Source: Proteobacteria bacterium 005FR1 (GTDB taxonomy: Bacteria > Pseudomonadota > Gammaproteobacteria > Pseudomonadales > Cellvibrionaceae). From it: 64,000 nt of DNA. The translations under genes were made by a program, and so were the position numbers. The stretch spans positions 2,540,309 to 2,604,308 of the forward strand of contig WACF01000001.1 in assembly GCA_026192395.1 (NCBI GenBank). The letters run 5' to 3'. Below, one piece after another: positions 18,796 through 29,777 of this stretch (within the stretch, counting starts at the first letter, position 1; every line of letters begins with the position of its first letter). A model generated the notes under the pieces. The model saw only the letters and a list, made by a program, of their open reading frames with translations. It ran no database searches and was not told the DNA's origin.

Positions 18796-20205
18796 TCAAT
18801 CATCTTCACTGCTCCGAATGTCTGCATGGATGCTGGCAACCGAGCGAGGCCACGGCCCGGCCCTTCGTTGATCGGGCGGCAGTCGTGAAATCGCCGCCCG
18901 CGCTTCCGCCTCTGTGGCGTAGTCGCCGACGATGATAATGTGCAGGATCTTGCCCTGACGTTGCGCCCTGATGACACTCACTTCAGGCGCGTTTGGCTGG
19001 CTGTCCACAAACTGCGTCGCTGCTTCGGCAGAGCCAAGCGCCATCACCTGGAGCGCGAAACGCTCGGGAGGACGCGATAACAACGGGTGGTCTTGCGCTG
19101 GAATACCTCGAGCCTGCGACGGCTTGGATCGGCTCGGCTCCATCTCGCCCCGCGACGGCAGTGCCGCGAGTTCGTTTTTTCCAGCTGTTTCATCAGCACC
19201 GACTGCGTTGTCGCTTCTCGAGATCTCAGGTGGCAAAGCCGGATCTGCTCCCGCGGGAATAGCGACTGAATCGATCGGCTCGGTTTGCAACACGGCGCGT
19301 TCCGACGATGGGTCGTTTTCGAACCAGAGGTTGCGACCGAACAGTGCAATGAGCAAGACACCTACCAGTATAGTAACGACTGACATGTGCGCAACGGGAA
19401 GACCGAAGGACTCGGATTCCGGCGGCGGTGCGGCCAGCGCGGACAGCAGCTGCCTGGCCGGCCCATGAAGAGCCCCCGGAATGCCCGCGGACAGCGACCA
19501 TAAGTAGTCGATGTCATCAGACCCGAACGGGAAGATGCCGGAGAAGCCCGCCGCCTCGAGCCTGAATCGCAAATAGGCCTCAAGATTGTCAGGAGAAAGG
19601 GGCTCGAGAACCAAGGTCTGCATCGTCCCAGGCGCGGGGTTTAGCTGGGCCAATTGCGAGATCAGCTTCGGTTCGCCGAAAAGCAGGACCTGCAGGTGAG
19701 CCGCCGGGGCAGCCCCACTGGCAAACTGAACAACAAGTGCGAGTGAGTCGCGGTCCAGGTGATGCGCATCATCAAAAATCAGCAGCGGGTGTGATCCCGG
19801 ATCATCATCGCGTTGCACCGATCGCCGCAGCACTGACAGGCGCGCGTCCAGATCCGCGGGATCCAGAGGCTTGGGGAGGTCAAGCCGCTGCTCGATTGTG
19901 CTGAGTATTGAGAACACGTCAGACAGGATCGGGACGTTGATGACTGCGGCGCGGTCGCCGCTCGCCAGTTGCTCACAGAAGGCAGTAAGCAGAGAAGTCT
20001 TGCCAGTCCCCTCTTCTCCGACAATGACCCGTAGCTGTCCGGAAAAGCTGCCTTTATCCAGCAACTCGGCCAGAATGTGTTCACGTCCACCGCCGTCGAA
20101 CAGCGGAGTGCAGCTGGGCTCAAAGGGGTCCGCCGACAATCCCAGGTATTCCAGGGTGGCGGCATCGAGGGTGCTATCGTGATCGCTCGCAACTGCGCTT
20201 GTCAT
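18796..20205 (-). CDS. damX: DamX-like cell-division protein: AAA ATPase, transmembrane segment, SPOR domain
   Basis: The 469-residue protein has an N-terminal ExeA-like AAA domain (Walker A GEEGTGKTS near 64, Walker B LLIFDDAHHL near 143), one membrane helix (about 280-298, VVTILVGVLLIALFG), a low-complexity periplasmic linker, and a C-terminal SPOR domain (about 388-455, RFALQVMALGSAEAATQFV) that binds denuded septal peptidoglycan. Position downstream of aroK-aroB matches damX. The Escherichia DamX is shorter in cytoplasmic ATPase content, so the symbol is by position and domains. The ATPase on the cytoplasmic side suggests coupling of a nucleotide state to septal binding; this is inference. 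Confidence 0.8.
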   Translation of the reverse strand: MTSAVASDHDSTLDAATLEYLGLSADPFEPSCTPLFDGGGREHILAELLDKGSFSGQLRVIVGEEGTGKTSLLTAFCEQLASGDRAAVINVPILSDVFSILSTIEQRLDLPKPLDPADLDARLSVLRRSVQRDDDPGSHPLLIFDDAHHLDRDSLALVVQFASGAAPAAHLQVLLFGEPKLISQLAQLNPAPGTMQTLVLEPLSPDNLEAYLRFRLEAAGFSGIFPFGSDDIDYLWSLSAGIPGALHGPARQLLSALAAPPPESESFGLPVAHMSVVTILVGVLLIALFGRNLWFENDPSSERAVLQTEPIDSVAIPAGADPALPPEISRSDNAVGADETAGKNELAALPSRGEMEPSRSKPSQARGIPAQDHPLLSRPPERFALQVMALGSAEAATQFVDSQPNAPEVSVIRAQRQGKILHIIIVGDYATEAEARAAISRLPPDQRRAGPWPRSVASIHADIRSSEDD

Positions 20206-20247
20206 ATTGCACCGCTTGCATCGTGCAGAACCGGGCTGACTGAATGG

Positions 20248-21330
20248 CTATGTTCCCGCCTGCATTGCCTCCAGGGTGGCCACCAGATCGGCCCGAGGAA
20301 CTTCGTCGGTGATCACTGCGGAGCCGATGGCTTTCAGCAGCACCAGGCGAATTTTTCCATCCAGCACTTTCTTGTCGGCGGACATCAACGAAATAAACTG
20401 CTCCACGGCAATCGCCGGTGCGTACACCGGAAGATTCGCCCGTCCAAGCAAGTCCGCAAGCCGCTCTGGCGCTTCCGCGTCCAGCCAGCCAATTCGCTTG
20501 GACAAGTCCAGGGCCATGGCCATGCCAGCGGCGACCGCTTCCCCGTGTAGCCACTTGCCATAGCCCTGGGCGGCCTCAATCGCATGCCCGAAAGTATGGC
20601 CGAGGTTCAGCCAAGCGCGCACCCCGGTTTCTTTCTCATCCTGCGCGACAATGTCCGCCTTGATGGCACAGGAGCGCTCGATAGCCAGGCTCAATGCTGC
20701 ATCATCCTTGGCGAGCAAGGCAGCCATGTTCTCTTCCAGCCAGCGGAAAAAGTCCGCATCAGCGATCAGGCCGTATTTGATGACTTCGGCAATGCCGGCG
20801 GCGAATTCCCGGTCCGGAAGCGTACGAAGGACAGCTGTATCGGCAATCACCGCCTGCGGCTGGTGAAATGCACCAATCATGTTCTTGCCAAGGGGATGAT
20901 TGACCCCGGTTTTTCCGCCGACCGACGAATCCACCTGAGCCAGCAATGTCGTTGGGATCTGAATGAAGTTGACACCGCGCTGATAGGTCGCTGCCGCGAA
21001 ACCGCACATGTCACCGACCACACCGCCGCCCAGCGCAATGAGGGTGGTGGTTCGGTGATGCTTTGCCGTTAGCAGGGCGTCGTAGATTCTGTTGGCTGTT
21101 TCAAGCGTCTTGTATTGCTCGCCATCGGGTAGCGCCACCACATCGACCTGGCAGCCGCTCAGCGCGGCCTTTATTCGCTCGAGGTAAAGAGGAGCGACGG
21201 TCGTGTTAGTCACGACGCAGACTTGTCTGCTGCGCAGGTGAGGACTCAGCAGGTTCTGGTCGCCAAGCAGATCGGGGCCGATATAGATAGGGTAGCGCCG
21301 ATCCCCAAGATCGACTTCAACTTTTTGCAT
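20248..21330 (-). CDS. aroB: 3-dehydroquinate synthase
   Basis: Second step of the shikimate pathway: DAHP to 3-dehydroquinate, with NAD and a divalent metal. The 360-residue protein shows [20 protein letters not shown] (NAD-binding), [22 protein letters not shown], and metal ligands in [18 protein letters not shown] and [11 protein letters not shown]. Standard length. It lies 66 bases downstream of aroK and 42 upstream of the damX-like gene. Confidence 0.98.
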   Translation of the reverse strand: MQKVEVDLGDRRYPIYIGPDLLGDQNLLSPHLRSRQVCVVTNTTVAPLYLERIKAALSGCQVDVVALPDGEQYKTLETANRIYDALLTAKHHRTTTLIALGGGVVGDMCGFAAATYQRGVNFIQIPTTLLAQVDSSVGGKTGVNHPLGKNMIGAFHQPQAVIADTAVLRTLPDREFAAGIAEVIKYGLIADADFFRWLEENMAALLAKDDAALSLAIERSCAIKADIVAQDEKETGVRAWLNLGHTFGHAIEAAQGYGKWLHGEAVAAGMAMALDLSKRIGWLDAEAPERLADLLGRANLPVYAPAIAVEQFISLMSADKKVLDGKIRLVLLKAIGSAVITDEVPRADLVATLEAMQAGT

Positions 21331-21396
21331 GGATCACTCTGGCCGGGAAGGACAAGGGGCCGATTTTACCACATTGCCCCAAACATACCTTGCGCC

Positions 21397-21951
21397 TCAG
21401 GGCTCATCGCCGGCAGCTCGCAATTTGCGAACGATCTCTTCAGCCACGAGTTTGGGCGCCCGGCGATCGGTCTTGATGACCAAGGTCGCCAGCTCCCGAT
21501 ACAGAGGATCACGAGCTTCGAAAAGCTCGATTATGCGACGGCGCGGATCGTCCACCTGCAGCAGTGGCCGCTTCTTGTCCCGGGCGGTCCGCTCGACAAG
21601 CTGCTCGATATCAGCAGTCAGATAGATGATTGGACCCGAATGGGCCTTCAATAACTTGCGGTTTTCTTCCCGCGTCACGATGCCACCCCCGGTGGCAAGG
21701 ACGAGATTGCTGTGGTTGAGCGAGTCCTTGAGCACTGCTGCTTCGCGGTCTCGAAAGCCGGCTTCGCCTTCCACATCGAAGATCCACGGAATGTCGGCCC
21801 CGGTTCGCTGCTCGATTACCTGATCGGTATCCATGAAATCGCAGGAAAGAAGCGCAGCAAGGCTACGACCGATGGTGGACTTGCCGGCCCCCATGGGGCC
21901 GACAAGCACGATAGCGTCTGAAGCGGGTGGGGATACTGCAGCGTTTGACAC
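21397..21951 (-). CDS. aroK: Shikimate kinase
   Basis: Phosphorylates shikimate to shikimate 3-phosphate. The 184-residue protein has Walker A GPMGAGKSTIG (near residue 18), the substrate-binding FMDTDQVIEQRTG and FRDREAAVL, the LATGGGIV loop and the lid RDKKRPLLQ. Length is that of AroK/AroL. It starts 3 bases after the pilQ stop, so it is very probably translated from the pil transcript. Confidence 0.97.
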   Translation of the reverse strand: MSNAAVSPPASDAIVLVGPMGAGKSTIGRSLAALLSCDFMDTDQVIEQRTGADIPWIFDVEGEAGFRDREAAVLKDSLNHSNLVLATGGGIVTREENRKLLKAHSGPIIYLTADIEQLVERTARDKKRPLLQVDDPRRRIIELFEARDPLYRELATLVIKTDRRAPKLVAEEIVRKLRAAGDEP

Positions 21952-21954
21952 GGC

Positions 21955-24165
21955 TTAGCGCACGAGCTTCTCTGGCATGATTCGCGGCGTGATGAAGATC
22001 AGCAGCTCACGCTTGTTCTGGCGCTCGACGGTTTGCTTGAACAGACGGCCGAGGTAAGGAAGGTCGCCGAAGAAGGGAACCTTGGTGACACCGGATTGTT
22101 GCTCAGTTTGATAGATCCCACCGAGAACCACGGTTTCACCATCAGCCACCAATACCTGGGTCTGAATCTGAGTGACGTCGATGGTAGGAATGCCGCTGGC
22201 CAGGTCGATTTCACCAACCGAATCCTGATTGATCACCAGGTCCATGATGATGTTGTTGTCGGGAGTGATCTGTGGTGTCACCTCCAGCTTCAATACTGCC
22301 TCTTTGAAGGAGGTGGTAGTCGCGCCGCTCGCAGAGGCTTCCTGATAAGGGATCTCGGTACCATTTTCGATGGTGGCTTTTTGCTTGTCTCCGGTAATCA
22401 CCTTCGGCTGCGATACGATTTCAGCCTGACCCGAATCTTCCAGTGCGGACAGCTCCATGTCGAGCAGGATGTTGTCGGTGATAATATCGAAAGCGATTGA
22501 TCCCGCCGGGTTGTTCACACCCAGATCGACCATTGTGTTTTCGTTGAGATCCGTGCTGCCAGTTCCATTGAAGAAGTCCACGGGCGCGCCGGGATCTGCA
22601 TCCAAACTGTCACGGCTTCCGCCAAACTCCACCAGATTGCCATTGACGTTGCGAGCACCGATACCGCCCCAGCGAATACCCAACTCCTCGCGGAAATCGG
22701 TGTTGGCAATTACCAGACGAGCTTCGATCATCACCTGGCGGATGGGGATGTCGATCTGATCGACCAGGCGGCGGAATTGAGCGATCTTTTCTTCAGTGTC
22801 GGTCAGGATGATGGAGTTGGTGCGCTCATCGACAATCGCCTGGCCCCGCTCAGAGAGCATGCTGCCGGTGGCCTTGCCAGGACCTGCACCCGCGCCACCG
22901 CCTGCGCCCCCAGCACCACCACCGCTACTGGAGCCATTGAAGAGATCGAAGAGCGCACGTGCGTTGGCATAACGGATGCGGATATATTCGGTGCGCAGCG
23001 GCGCCAGTTCCTGCAATTGTCTGTCGGTCTCAAGCTCCTGTCGCTCGCGCTCGGCAATCTCTGCGGCGGGCGCGACCATCAGCACGTTCCCGACTTGTCG
23101 CTTGTCAAGGCCTTTGGTCTTCAGCACCAGATCGAGGGCTTGGTCCCACGGCACGTTATCCAGGCGCAAAGCAACACTGCCGCCCACTGAGTCGCTGGTT
23201 ACGAGATTCAGGTCAGTAAAGTCCGCAATCATCTGCAGGACAGCGCGTACTTCGATATCCTGGAAGTTCAAAGAAATGCGCTCACCGGTATAGTTGAAAC
23301 GGCTCTCGCGCTGCTCGATTTCGCGCTGAGTGAGCGGCTTGATGCTGACGATGTATTCCCTGTCGGTCTGGTAGGCCAAATAGTCATATTGCCCGCTCGC
23401 TTCGATCCGAAGCTGGGCACCATCGGCCTGATTGTCGGCGTCCACGAATTTTACTGGCGTGGCGAAATCCACAACGTCGTAGCGATTGGCGAGATTGCCG
23501 GGTACCTTGGTACCCTCGAAGTTCAGCTCGATTGCACCGCCGGTTTCCCGCATATCGATGTTTACACGCGGGTTAGACAGGGTCACCACTACTTTGCCCT
23601 CACCCGCGTCGCCGCGACGGAAATCGATGTTGGTGATTTGGTTCTGCCCTTGCGCGGCCGGATTGCGCGCGGACCGCTCGGGCGACGCAGTGCGTGCCGC
23701 GGCGGCCGTATTTGCGGCAACTGTTTGTGCGGTCGCGGCCAGGCTCGCCGGCGAGGCTTCTCGCCCGACTTCGACGATATAGGTATTGCTGCCCTCAACG
23801 CGAGAGGTATAGGAGGTGAGCTCGGCAAGATTGAGGATCAGCCGGGTACGCCCGTCTCCCTCAAGAACCATCGCACTTTTCGCATTGGCCATTGAAAGCG
23901 GAAATCTGCTCTCAGCCAGTCCGTTATTCACACCGGGAAAATCGAGCACGATTCGCGCAGGCTGCTCGATGGTGTAACCGGCGGGCGTCGGGGGTGCTTC
24001 GGAAAACTGCATCCGCACCTCAAAGCGGTCACCGGGCAGTGCCGCGAATTTGACATCATCGAGTGAGTTGGCAATCACGCCCGCGCTGAACCCCAAGGTA
24101 ACCAGCCCCACAAGCAAGTTCTTAAGGGAAGAGGCCAGATTCAGCTGCTTATGTGTAATTATCAT
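21955..24165 (-). CDS. pilQ: Type IV pilus secretin PilQ
   Basis: Outer-membrane channel through which the type IV pilus is extruded. The 736-residue protein has a signal region (about 1-32), two AMIN domains in the N-half (about 45-270), an STN/secretin N1 region (about 300-400, with ISLNFQDIEVRAVLQMIADFT), a Gly/Ala-rich loop (about 415-432, GGGAGGAGGGAGAG), and the C-terminal secretin domain with VMIEARLVIAN and VADGETVVLGGI. The ending ELLIFITPRIM is the canonical secretin terminus. Last pil gene of pilMNOPQ, 6 bases after pilP. Confidence 0.97.
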   Translation of the reverse strand: MIITHKQLNLASSLKNLLVGLVTLGFSAGVIANSLDDVKFAALPGDRFEVRMQFSEAPPTPAGYTIEQPARIVLDFPGVNNGLAESRFPLSMANAKSAMVLEGDGRTRLILNLAELTSYTSRVEGSNTYIVEVGREASPASLAATAQTVAANTAAAARTASPERSARNPAAQGQNQITNIDFRRGDAGEGKVVVTLSNPRVNIDMRETGGAIELNFEGTKVPGNLANRYDVVDFATPVKFVDADNQADGAQLRIEASGQYDYLAYQTDREYIVSIKPLTQREIEQRESRFNYTGERISLNFQDIEVRAVLQMIADFTDLNLVTSDSVGGSVALRLDNVPWDQALDLVLKTKGLDKRQVGNVLMVAPAAEIAERERQELETDRQLQELAPLRTEYIRIRYANARALFDLFNGSSSGGGAGGAGGGAGAGPGKATGSMLSERGQAIVDERTNSIILTDTEEKIAQFRRLVDQIDIPIRQVMIEARLVIANTDFREELGIRWGGIGARNVNGNLVEFGGSRDSLDADPGAPVDFFNGTGSTDLNENTMVDLGVNNPAGSIAFDIITDNILLDMELSALEDSGQAEIVSQPKVITGDKQKATIENGTEIPYQEASASGATTTSFKEAVLKLEVTPQITPDNNIIMDLVINQDSVGEIDLASGIPTIDVTQIQTQVLVADGETVVLGGIYQTEQQSGVTKVPFFGDLPYLGRLFKQTVERQNKRELLIFITPRIMPEKLVR

Positions 24166-24171
24166 GACCGG

Positions 24172-24696
24172 TTAGTCCTTCTCTTTTATTTGCAGAGTCC
24201 GCGGCCGCTCTATCCAACCATCAAGACCATCTGTAACAATTTCGATAACGTTGATATGGCTGCGCGTAGCGGAGACGATCCGTCCATGATTCTTGCCCAC
24301 ATAGTTGCCTTCCTTGACCGGATGCACCTGACCTGCCCCATCGTCGATCAGTGCCCAAAGGGTGCCACCCTTTTCGAAGGTTCCCACCATGCTCAGAGAG
24401 GCAAAGCTGAACTCCTCCAGAAGCTCCCTCGGCCGGTCGAAGTTCGGTTTCACATTGCTGTTGCCACCGACCAGAATGTTCTGCTGCTGCAGGGTCGGAC
24501 GCTCGAAGGGATTGCGCAACCGCGAGGCGCTGTATTCATAGGCCTGGTAGGCTGCGAAGGTTGGCATTGGCTCAATCTGCCCGGTTGGCCGACGCTTGGT
24601 TTCGTTGATGAAATCAACCAAGTCCTGCTGACTGCCACCGGAAGAGCAGCCGGCCAGCAGGCCCAGTACCATCGGAATCAGAACTAACGATCTCAT
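24172..24696 (-). CDS. pilP: Type IV pilus lipoprotein PilP
   Basis: Inner-membrane lipoprotein that links the PilMNO platform to the secretin. The 174-residue protein has a lipoprotein signal with lipobox LLAGC near residue 16. It continues with the N-terminal FINETKRRPTGQIEPMP segment and the beta-domain region NPFERPTLQ, where FERP is typical of PilP. The C-terminal SATRSHINVIEIVTDG completes the HR-like domain. Gap of 2 bases to pilO and 6 to pilQ, tightly coupled. Confidence 0.95.
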   Translation of the reverse strand: MRSLVLIPMVLGLLAGCSSGGSQQDLVDFINETKRRPTGQIEPMPTFAAYQAYEYSASRLRNPFERPTLQQQNILVGGNSNVKPNFDRPRELLEEFSFASLSMVGTFEKGGTLWALIDDGAGQVHPVKEGNYVGKNHGRIVSATRSHINVIEIVTDGLDGWIERPRTLQIKEKD

Positions 24697-24698
24697 TT

Positions 24699-25313
24699 CT
24701 ATTTATCCTGCCCCTTGTACCGATAGGTCTTCGCCATGATGGTCATGTCGAGTCCCCGCCCAGCCTGAGAGGGGACGATGGTGAAGTCGTGCAGGGTGAC
24801 GATGCGCGGCATGCCGGCGATACCACTAACGAACCCGCCCAGATCGTGGTAGGAGTTGCCCTGCACCTTGATCTCGATGGGCAACTCCACGTAGAACTCA
24901 GCGGCCTGCTCCTGCTGGAAGGTGGTGCTGTAGATGTTCAGGCCCGCAGCCGCACCTTTCTCCTCGATGTCCTCAAGGAGCCCCGGCACTTCGGTGTCGC
25001 TGGGCAGTTGTGATACCAGGCCGCGGAAGGTTTCCTCCATCGCAACCATCTGCTGCTTCAGCTCATCGAGATTGGCCGCTTCAAGGGCCTTGGTCTCGAA
25101 CGTTCTGCGAAGCTGCTGCTCTTTTTGCTGAGCGCTTTGCAGCTGCATATTCATGTCTTTGACGAAGACGAAGAATGCTCCCGCGAGAATGAGCGCGATT
25201 GCAGCCAGCCACAATGCTGCTCGGACTGCGATCGGCCAGACCCCGATGCGCTCAACATCCGAAAGGTCGAGATCTTGGATTTGTTCAAGGGTATCCGCCA
25301 GGGCCATTTTCAA
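24699..25313 (-). CDS. pilO: Type IV pilus inner-membrane protein PilO
   Basis: The 204-residue protein has a short cytoplasmic N-terminus (DLSDVERIGVWPIAVR), one membrane helix (about 30-50, ALWLAAIALILAGAFFVFV), a coiled coil (about 52-95) and a periplasmic ferredoxin-like domain with LLEDIEEKGAAAGLNIYS and LPIEIKVQGNSYHDLGGFV. This is the normal PilO layout; it dimerises with PilN. It overlaps the pilN stop by 4 bases. Confidence 0.95.
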   Translation of the reverse strand: MKMALADTLEQIQDLDLSDVERIGVWPIAVRAALWLAAIALILAGAFFVFVKDMNMQLQSAQQKEQQLRRTFETKALEAANLDELKQQMVAMEETFRGLVSQLPSDTEVPGLLEDIEEKGAAAGLNIYSTTFQQEQAAEFYVELPIEIKVQGNSYHDLGGFVSGIAGMPRIVTLHDFTIVPSQAGRGLDMTIMAKTYRYKGQDK

Positions 25314-25878
25314 TTACCTCCCTCGGATTCGTCCTGTTTAGGTACCGCAGCTCCGACAGTCATGTTGAACTTTTGGGCCTGCTCACTTTGGTCCGGGGCG
25401 GCAGCGATGTTGGCCATGTTGGGATCGCTGAACCATTCGGACTCATCGAGGTTTCTCATGAATGAGGAAATCCGACTGTGCGAGTCCGCTATACCCTCGA
25501 CGCTGATCTGATTACCCGCTCGGGAGAGCTTGGTGAGGTAAATACCATCCGGCACGGCCCGGACGAGCCCATCAAAATAACGGACAATTACCGGCCGGGT
25601 GCCCTGAAGATCCTGGATGACCTTCATCCGCTCGATCAGCTGCGCACGGCGCTCCTTGAGCTCCTTGATCTCGGCAACCTGCTGCTGCAAAGCATCGATT
25701 TCCCGCTGCAACAGTGCGTTACGACTGTTCTGGTTGTCGATGGAACCCTGCACGGAGCTGACCCACACGTAACCGCAGAGCACCCCAAGGATGCAGAATC
25801 CACCGAGAATGGTGAAGAATTCTTTCTTTTTCTCCTGGCGAAGCTCGTCACGCCAGGGGAGCAGGTTAATGTTGGCCA

Positions 25879-25879
<1 letters not shown>
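25310..25879 (-). CDS. pilN: Type IV pilus inner-membrane protein PilN
   Basis: The 189-residue protein opens with INLLPWRDELR, the PilN motif that binds the groove of PilM. It then has one membrane helix (about 23-43), a coiled coil (about 45-85) and a periplasmic domain (VRAVPDGIYLTKLSRAGNQISVEG). Partner of PilO in the alignment complex. The start overlaps the last base of the pilM stop codon and the end overlaps pilO by 4 bases, so the run is translationally coupled. Confidence 0.96.
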
Positions 25880-26967
<1,088 letters not shown>

Positions 26968-26982
26968 TTATGGTTAATTGAT

Positions 26983-27010
26983 GTTATAGCACTTTAAATC
27001 TGGCGCGCAA
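26983..27010 (-). promoter_or_regulatory. Candidate promoter for pilM
   Basis: Reading leftwards, TTGCGC (27005-27010) and TATAAC (26983-26988) with a 16-base spacer, about 37 bases upstream of the pilM ATG. Fits a sigma-70-like promoter by eye; not verified. Confidence 0.4.
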
Positions 27011-27045
27011 CAGCCATACTGATAGGTAACCGGCCGAAATGTCCG

Positions 27046-27051
27046 TATAAT
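27046..27051 (+). promoter_or_regulatory. Candidate -10 element for the PBP1A gene
   Basis: A perfect TATAAT 52 bases upstream of the PBP1A start codon. No good -35 hexamer sits at 16-18 bases upstream, so this is only a partial match. Confidence 0.4.
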
Positions 27052-27102
27052 GGCGAAATTCCCTACACTTCTCGCCCTAACTCATTAATTACCTTAGAAA
27101 AA

Positions 27103-29688
27103 ATGCCATTTAACCGCTCGTCCATTACTTTCTGCCTTCTAGCCCTCCTGGCCGGATTCAGCGGCTTGCTCGTCGGCTGGTTCGGTTTGTCTCTATACCT
27201 TAGTCCGAATCTGCCCGCTGTTGAATCGCTGCGCGAATACAAATATGAGACGCCGTTAAGAATTTACTCACGCGACGGCAAGTTGATTCAGGAATTCGGT
27301 GAGAAGCGCAGCATCCCCATTCAGTTCGACGAAACACCACCTCTTTTAATCAAAGCTTTTTTAGCGGCGGAGGACGATCGATTTTACTCGCATAACGGCG
27401 TGAGCGTCAGAGGCTTACTGCGAGCCGCTTCACAAATGGTGCTGCAAAGTGAAACGCAAACGGGCGGCAGTACAATCACGCAGCAGGTGGCGAAGAACTT
27501 CTTCCTTTCTTTCGAAAAGACAATTGTCCGCAAACTGAAAGAGCTGCTACTCGCGTTTAAGATCGAAGAAGAATTAGAAAAAGACGAAATCCTTGAACTG
27601 TATATAAACAAAATTCCCTTCGGACATCGCGCCTACGGTGTTCGCGCAGCGGCCCGCGTTTATTACGGCAAGGACTTGTCCGAACTCACTTTGGCTCAGC
27701 TGGCAATGATTGCGCACATGCCTCAGCGGCCCAGCGACTCCAATCCCATCGATGATCCGGAGCGTGCGCTCAATCGCCGCGACTGGATTCTCGGGCGCAT
27801 GTTGAAGCTCGGTTACATCGACCAGGCAAGCTATCAGGAAGCCGTGAATCAGCCTGTTACGGCCCGCTATCACGGCCTGAATCTGGATCTGCATGCGCCT
27901 TACATTGGCGAACTGGCTCGGCAGGAAATGATTCAGCGGTTTGGCAGTGAAGCCTACACGGCTGGCTACAAGGTCTTCACCACCGTGGACAGCCGTATGC
28001 AAGCGGCCGCGCAGCGCGCCGTGATCAACGGCCTGCTTGCCTACGATAGCCGCCATGGCTACCGCAAACCTGACCTGCAACTTAAACCCAGCTTCTACAA
28101 GCTGAGTGAAGATGCTCAGGCGGACAAAGTCCCCGAAAAAATCTTCGCGCTCTACAGCCAATCGTCGAATAACGGGGGCGAGGGTTCGGGCAACAATACG
28201 CCGGCGCGACATCTGAATCTCGACCCCTGGGTCGAAGAGCTGAAGTCAATCCCCAGCTACGGCGGATTACAGGCCGCCGCCGTGCTCGACACTGCCGGTG
28301 AAAACATCAAGGCTCTCCTCGGCGATGGCTCGATCATCGAGATCCCCTGGGAGAGTAGCCCTTCAAAGGCGCGAGAGTACTTGCAACTGGGAACTGTGGT
28401 GCGTGTGCGACCATTGTCTTCCTATGGCTGGGAACTGACTCAGATCCCGGAGGCCCAGGCAGCCATGGTGGCCCTGGACCCGAATAACGGGGCCATCTTG
28501 TCGATGGTGGGCGGCTTCGACTTTTCGCTCAGCAACTTCAACCGCGCAGTACAGGCCAAGCGTCAGCCGGGTTCCAACTTCAAGCCTTTCATCTATACCG
28601 CCGCCTTGCTCAATGGCTTTACCGCAGCATCCATCATCAACGATGCGCCCATCGTCAAGTACGACAATGTCCTTGAGAAGGTCTGGCGGCCCGAAAACTA
28701 CGGCGGCAAGTTCAATGGGCCAACTCGACTGCGCAAGGGCTTGTACCAGTCCACCAACTACATCGCTATCCGGATACTTGACTCCATCGGCGTTTACAAT
28801 GCGATCAAGGAGATGGACCGCTTCGGCTTCAATGAAGAAGAACTGCCGAAGGATTTAACCCTCGCGCTGGGCAGCCATGTTCTCAGCCCCCTCGAAGTTG
28901 CCACCGGCTACACGGTATTCGCCAATGGTGGCTACAAGGTGGAGCCCCACTTTCTCCAGCGTATCGAAGACGTCAGTGGCAATGTGATTTTCGAGGAGCT
29001 GCCGCTCACGGTCTGTCGCGAATGCGAGAAGATGGAAATCATCGGCGCACTGCAAACCGGCAACGCCATTCCCGGCGCAGACATCTTGTCTCAGCCCCCG
29101 GCGATCGCTGAACTGAGCCCGCAAGCGGCGCCGCTCGATGGCGAAGCGCTGGGCGAGACTGCTGTATTAACCGCACCTGTCCGCCCGCCGGTTTCGCCGC
29201 GGGTGCTGGATGAGCGCACCGTTTACATCATGGATAACATCTTGAAAGACGTGGTGAAAGAAGGCACCGGTCGCCGCGCCCGCAGCCTTGGCCGCGGGGA
29301 TCTCGCCGGAAAGACGGGCACCACGAACGACAGTGTGGATACCTGGTTCAGCGGCTACAACCAGAGCATCGTCGCCACCACCTGGATGGGCTTCGACGAC
29401 AATACCCCACTGGGCCGCAGCGAAGCAGGCAGCAACGCCACTCTGCCAATGTGGATCGAGTTCATGCAAACCGCGCTGCAGGGCGTGGAAGAGCAGCACC
29501 GCGAACAGCCGCCCGGCATCGTCAGTGTGCGCATCAACAGCCGCACTGGGCTGCGCACCGACGCGGACGACCCGGAAGCCATGTTTGAGTATTTCAAAGT
29601 GGAAAATGTGCCGGAGCGTGGTGACCGCAGCCGAACCTTCATCCCCTCGGGCAATGAAGGTCAAACGGACCCGGACGATTTGTTCTGA
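27103..29688 (+). CDS. mrcA: Penicillin-binding protein 1A (bifunctional transglycosylase/transpeptidase)
   Basis: Class A PBP that polymerises and cross-links peptidoglycan from lipid II on the periplasmic side. The 861-residue protein has an N-terminal membrane anchor (about 9-32), a GT51 domain with catalytic Glu in AAEDDRF (E90) and GGSTITQQVAKN, an OB-like insert (about 300-420), and a transpeptidase domain with the SxxK motif SNFK (Ser about 491), SxN as STN (about 550) and KTGTT (about 737). Also called ponA in pseudomonads; divergent from pilM as there. A bidirectional terminator follows immediately. Confidence 0.97.
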   Translation: MPFNRSSITFCLLALLAGFSGLLVGWFGLSLYLSPNLPAVESLREYKYETPLRIYSRDGKLIQEFGEKRSIPIQFDETPPLLIKAFLAAEDDRFYSHNGVSVRGLLRAASQMVLQSETQTGGSTITQQVAKNFFLSFEKTIVRKLKELLLAFKIEEELEKDEILELYINKIPFGHRAYGVRAAARVYYGKDLSELTLAQLAMIAHMPQRPSDSNPIDDPERALNRRDWILGRMLKLGYIDQASYQEAVNQPVTARYHGLNLDLHAPYIGELARQEMIQRFGSEAYTAGYKVFTTVDSRMQAAAQRAVINGLLAYDSRHGYRKPDLQLKPSFYKLSEDAQADKVPEKIFALYSQSSNNGGEGSGNNTPARHLNLDPWVEELKSIPSYGGLQAAAVLDTAGENIKALLGDGSIIEIPWESSPSKAREYLQLGTVVRVRPLSSYGWELTQIPEAQAAMVALDPNNGAILSMVGGFDFSLSNFNRAVQAKRQPGSNFKPFIYTAALLNGFTAASIINDAPIVKYDNVLEKVWRPENYGGKFNGPTRLRKGLYQSTNYIAIRILDSIGVYNAIKEMDRFGFNEEELPKDLTLALGSHVLSPLEVATGYTVFANGGYKVEPHFLQRIEDVSGNVIFEELPLTVCRECEKMEIIGALQTGNAIPGADILSQPPAIAELSPQAAPLDGEALGETAVLTAPVRPPVSPRVLDERTVYIMDNILKDVVKEGTGRRARSLGRGDLAGKTGTTNDSVDTWFSGYNQSIVATTWMGFDDNTPLGRSEAGSNATLPMWIEFMQTALQGVEEQHREQPPGIVSVRINSRTGLRTDADDPEAMFEYFKVENVPERGDRSRTFIPSGNEGQTDPDDLF

Positions 29689-29721
29689 TTTGACCTGTTC
29701 CGAATTGACCGATTCGGTCAC

Positions 29722-29757
29722 AAAAAAGCCGCCGCGATCACTCGCGGCGGCTTTTTT
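29722..29757. terminator. Bidirectional rho-independent terminator
   Basis: Long perfect hairpin: AAAAAAGCCGCCGCGA pairs with TCGCGGCGGCTTTTTT around a 4-base loop. It has T runs on both strands, so it can end the PBP1A gene (rightward) and maeB (leftward), whose stops lie about 33 and 21 bases away. Confidence 0.92.
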
Positions 29758-29777
29758 GTTTTCCGTCTCTTTTATCG

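Noticed and set aside
22857-22932. GC-rich repeat inside pilQ (Gly/Ala-rich loop)
   Set aside because: It is an in-frame low-complexity linker of the secretin, not a mobile or regulatory repeat.
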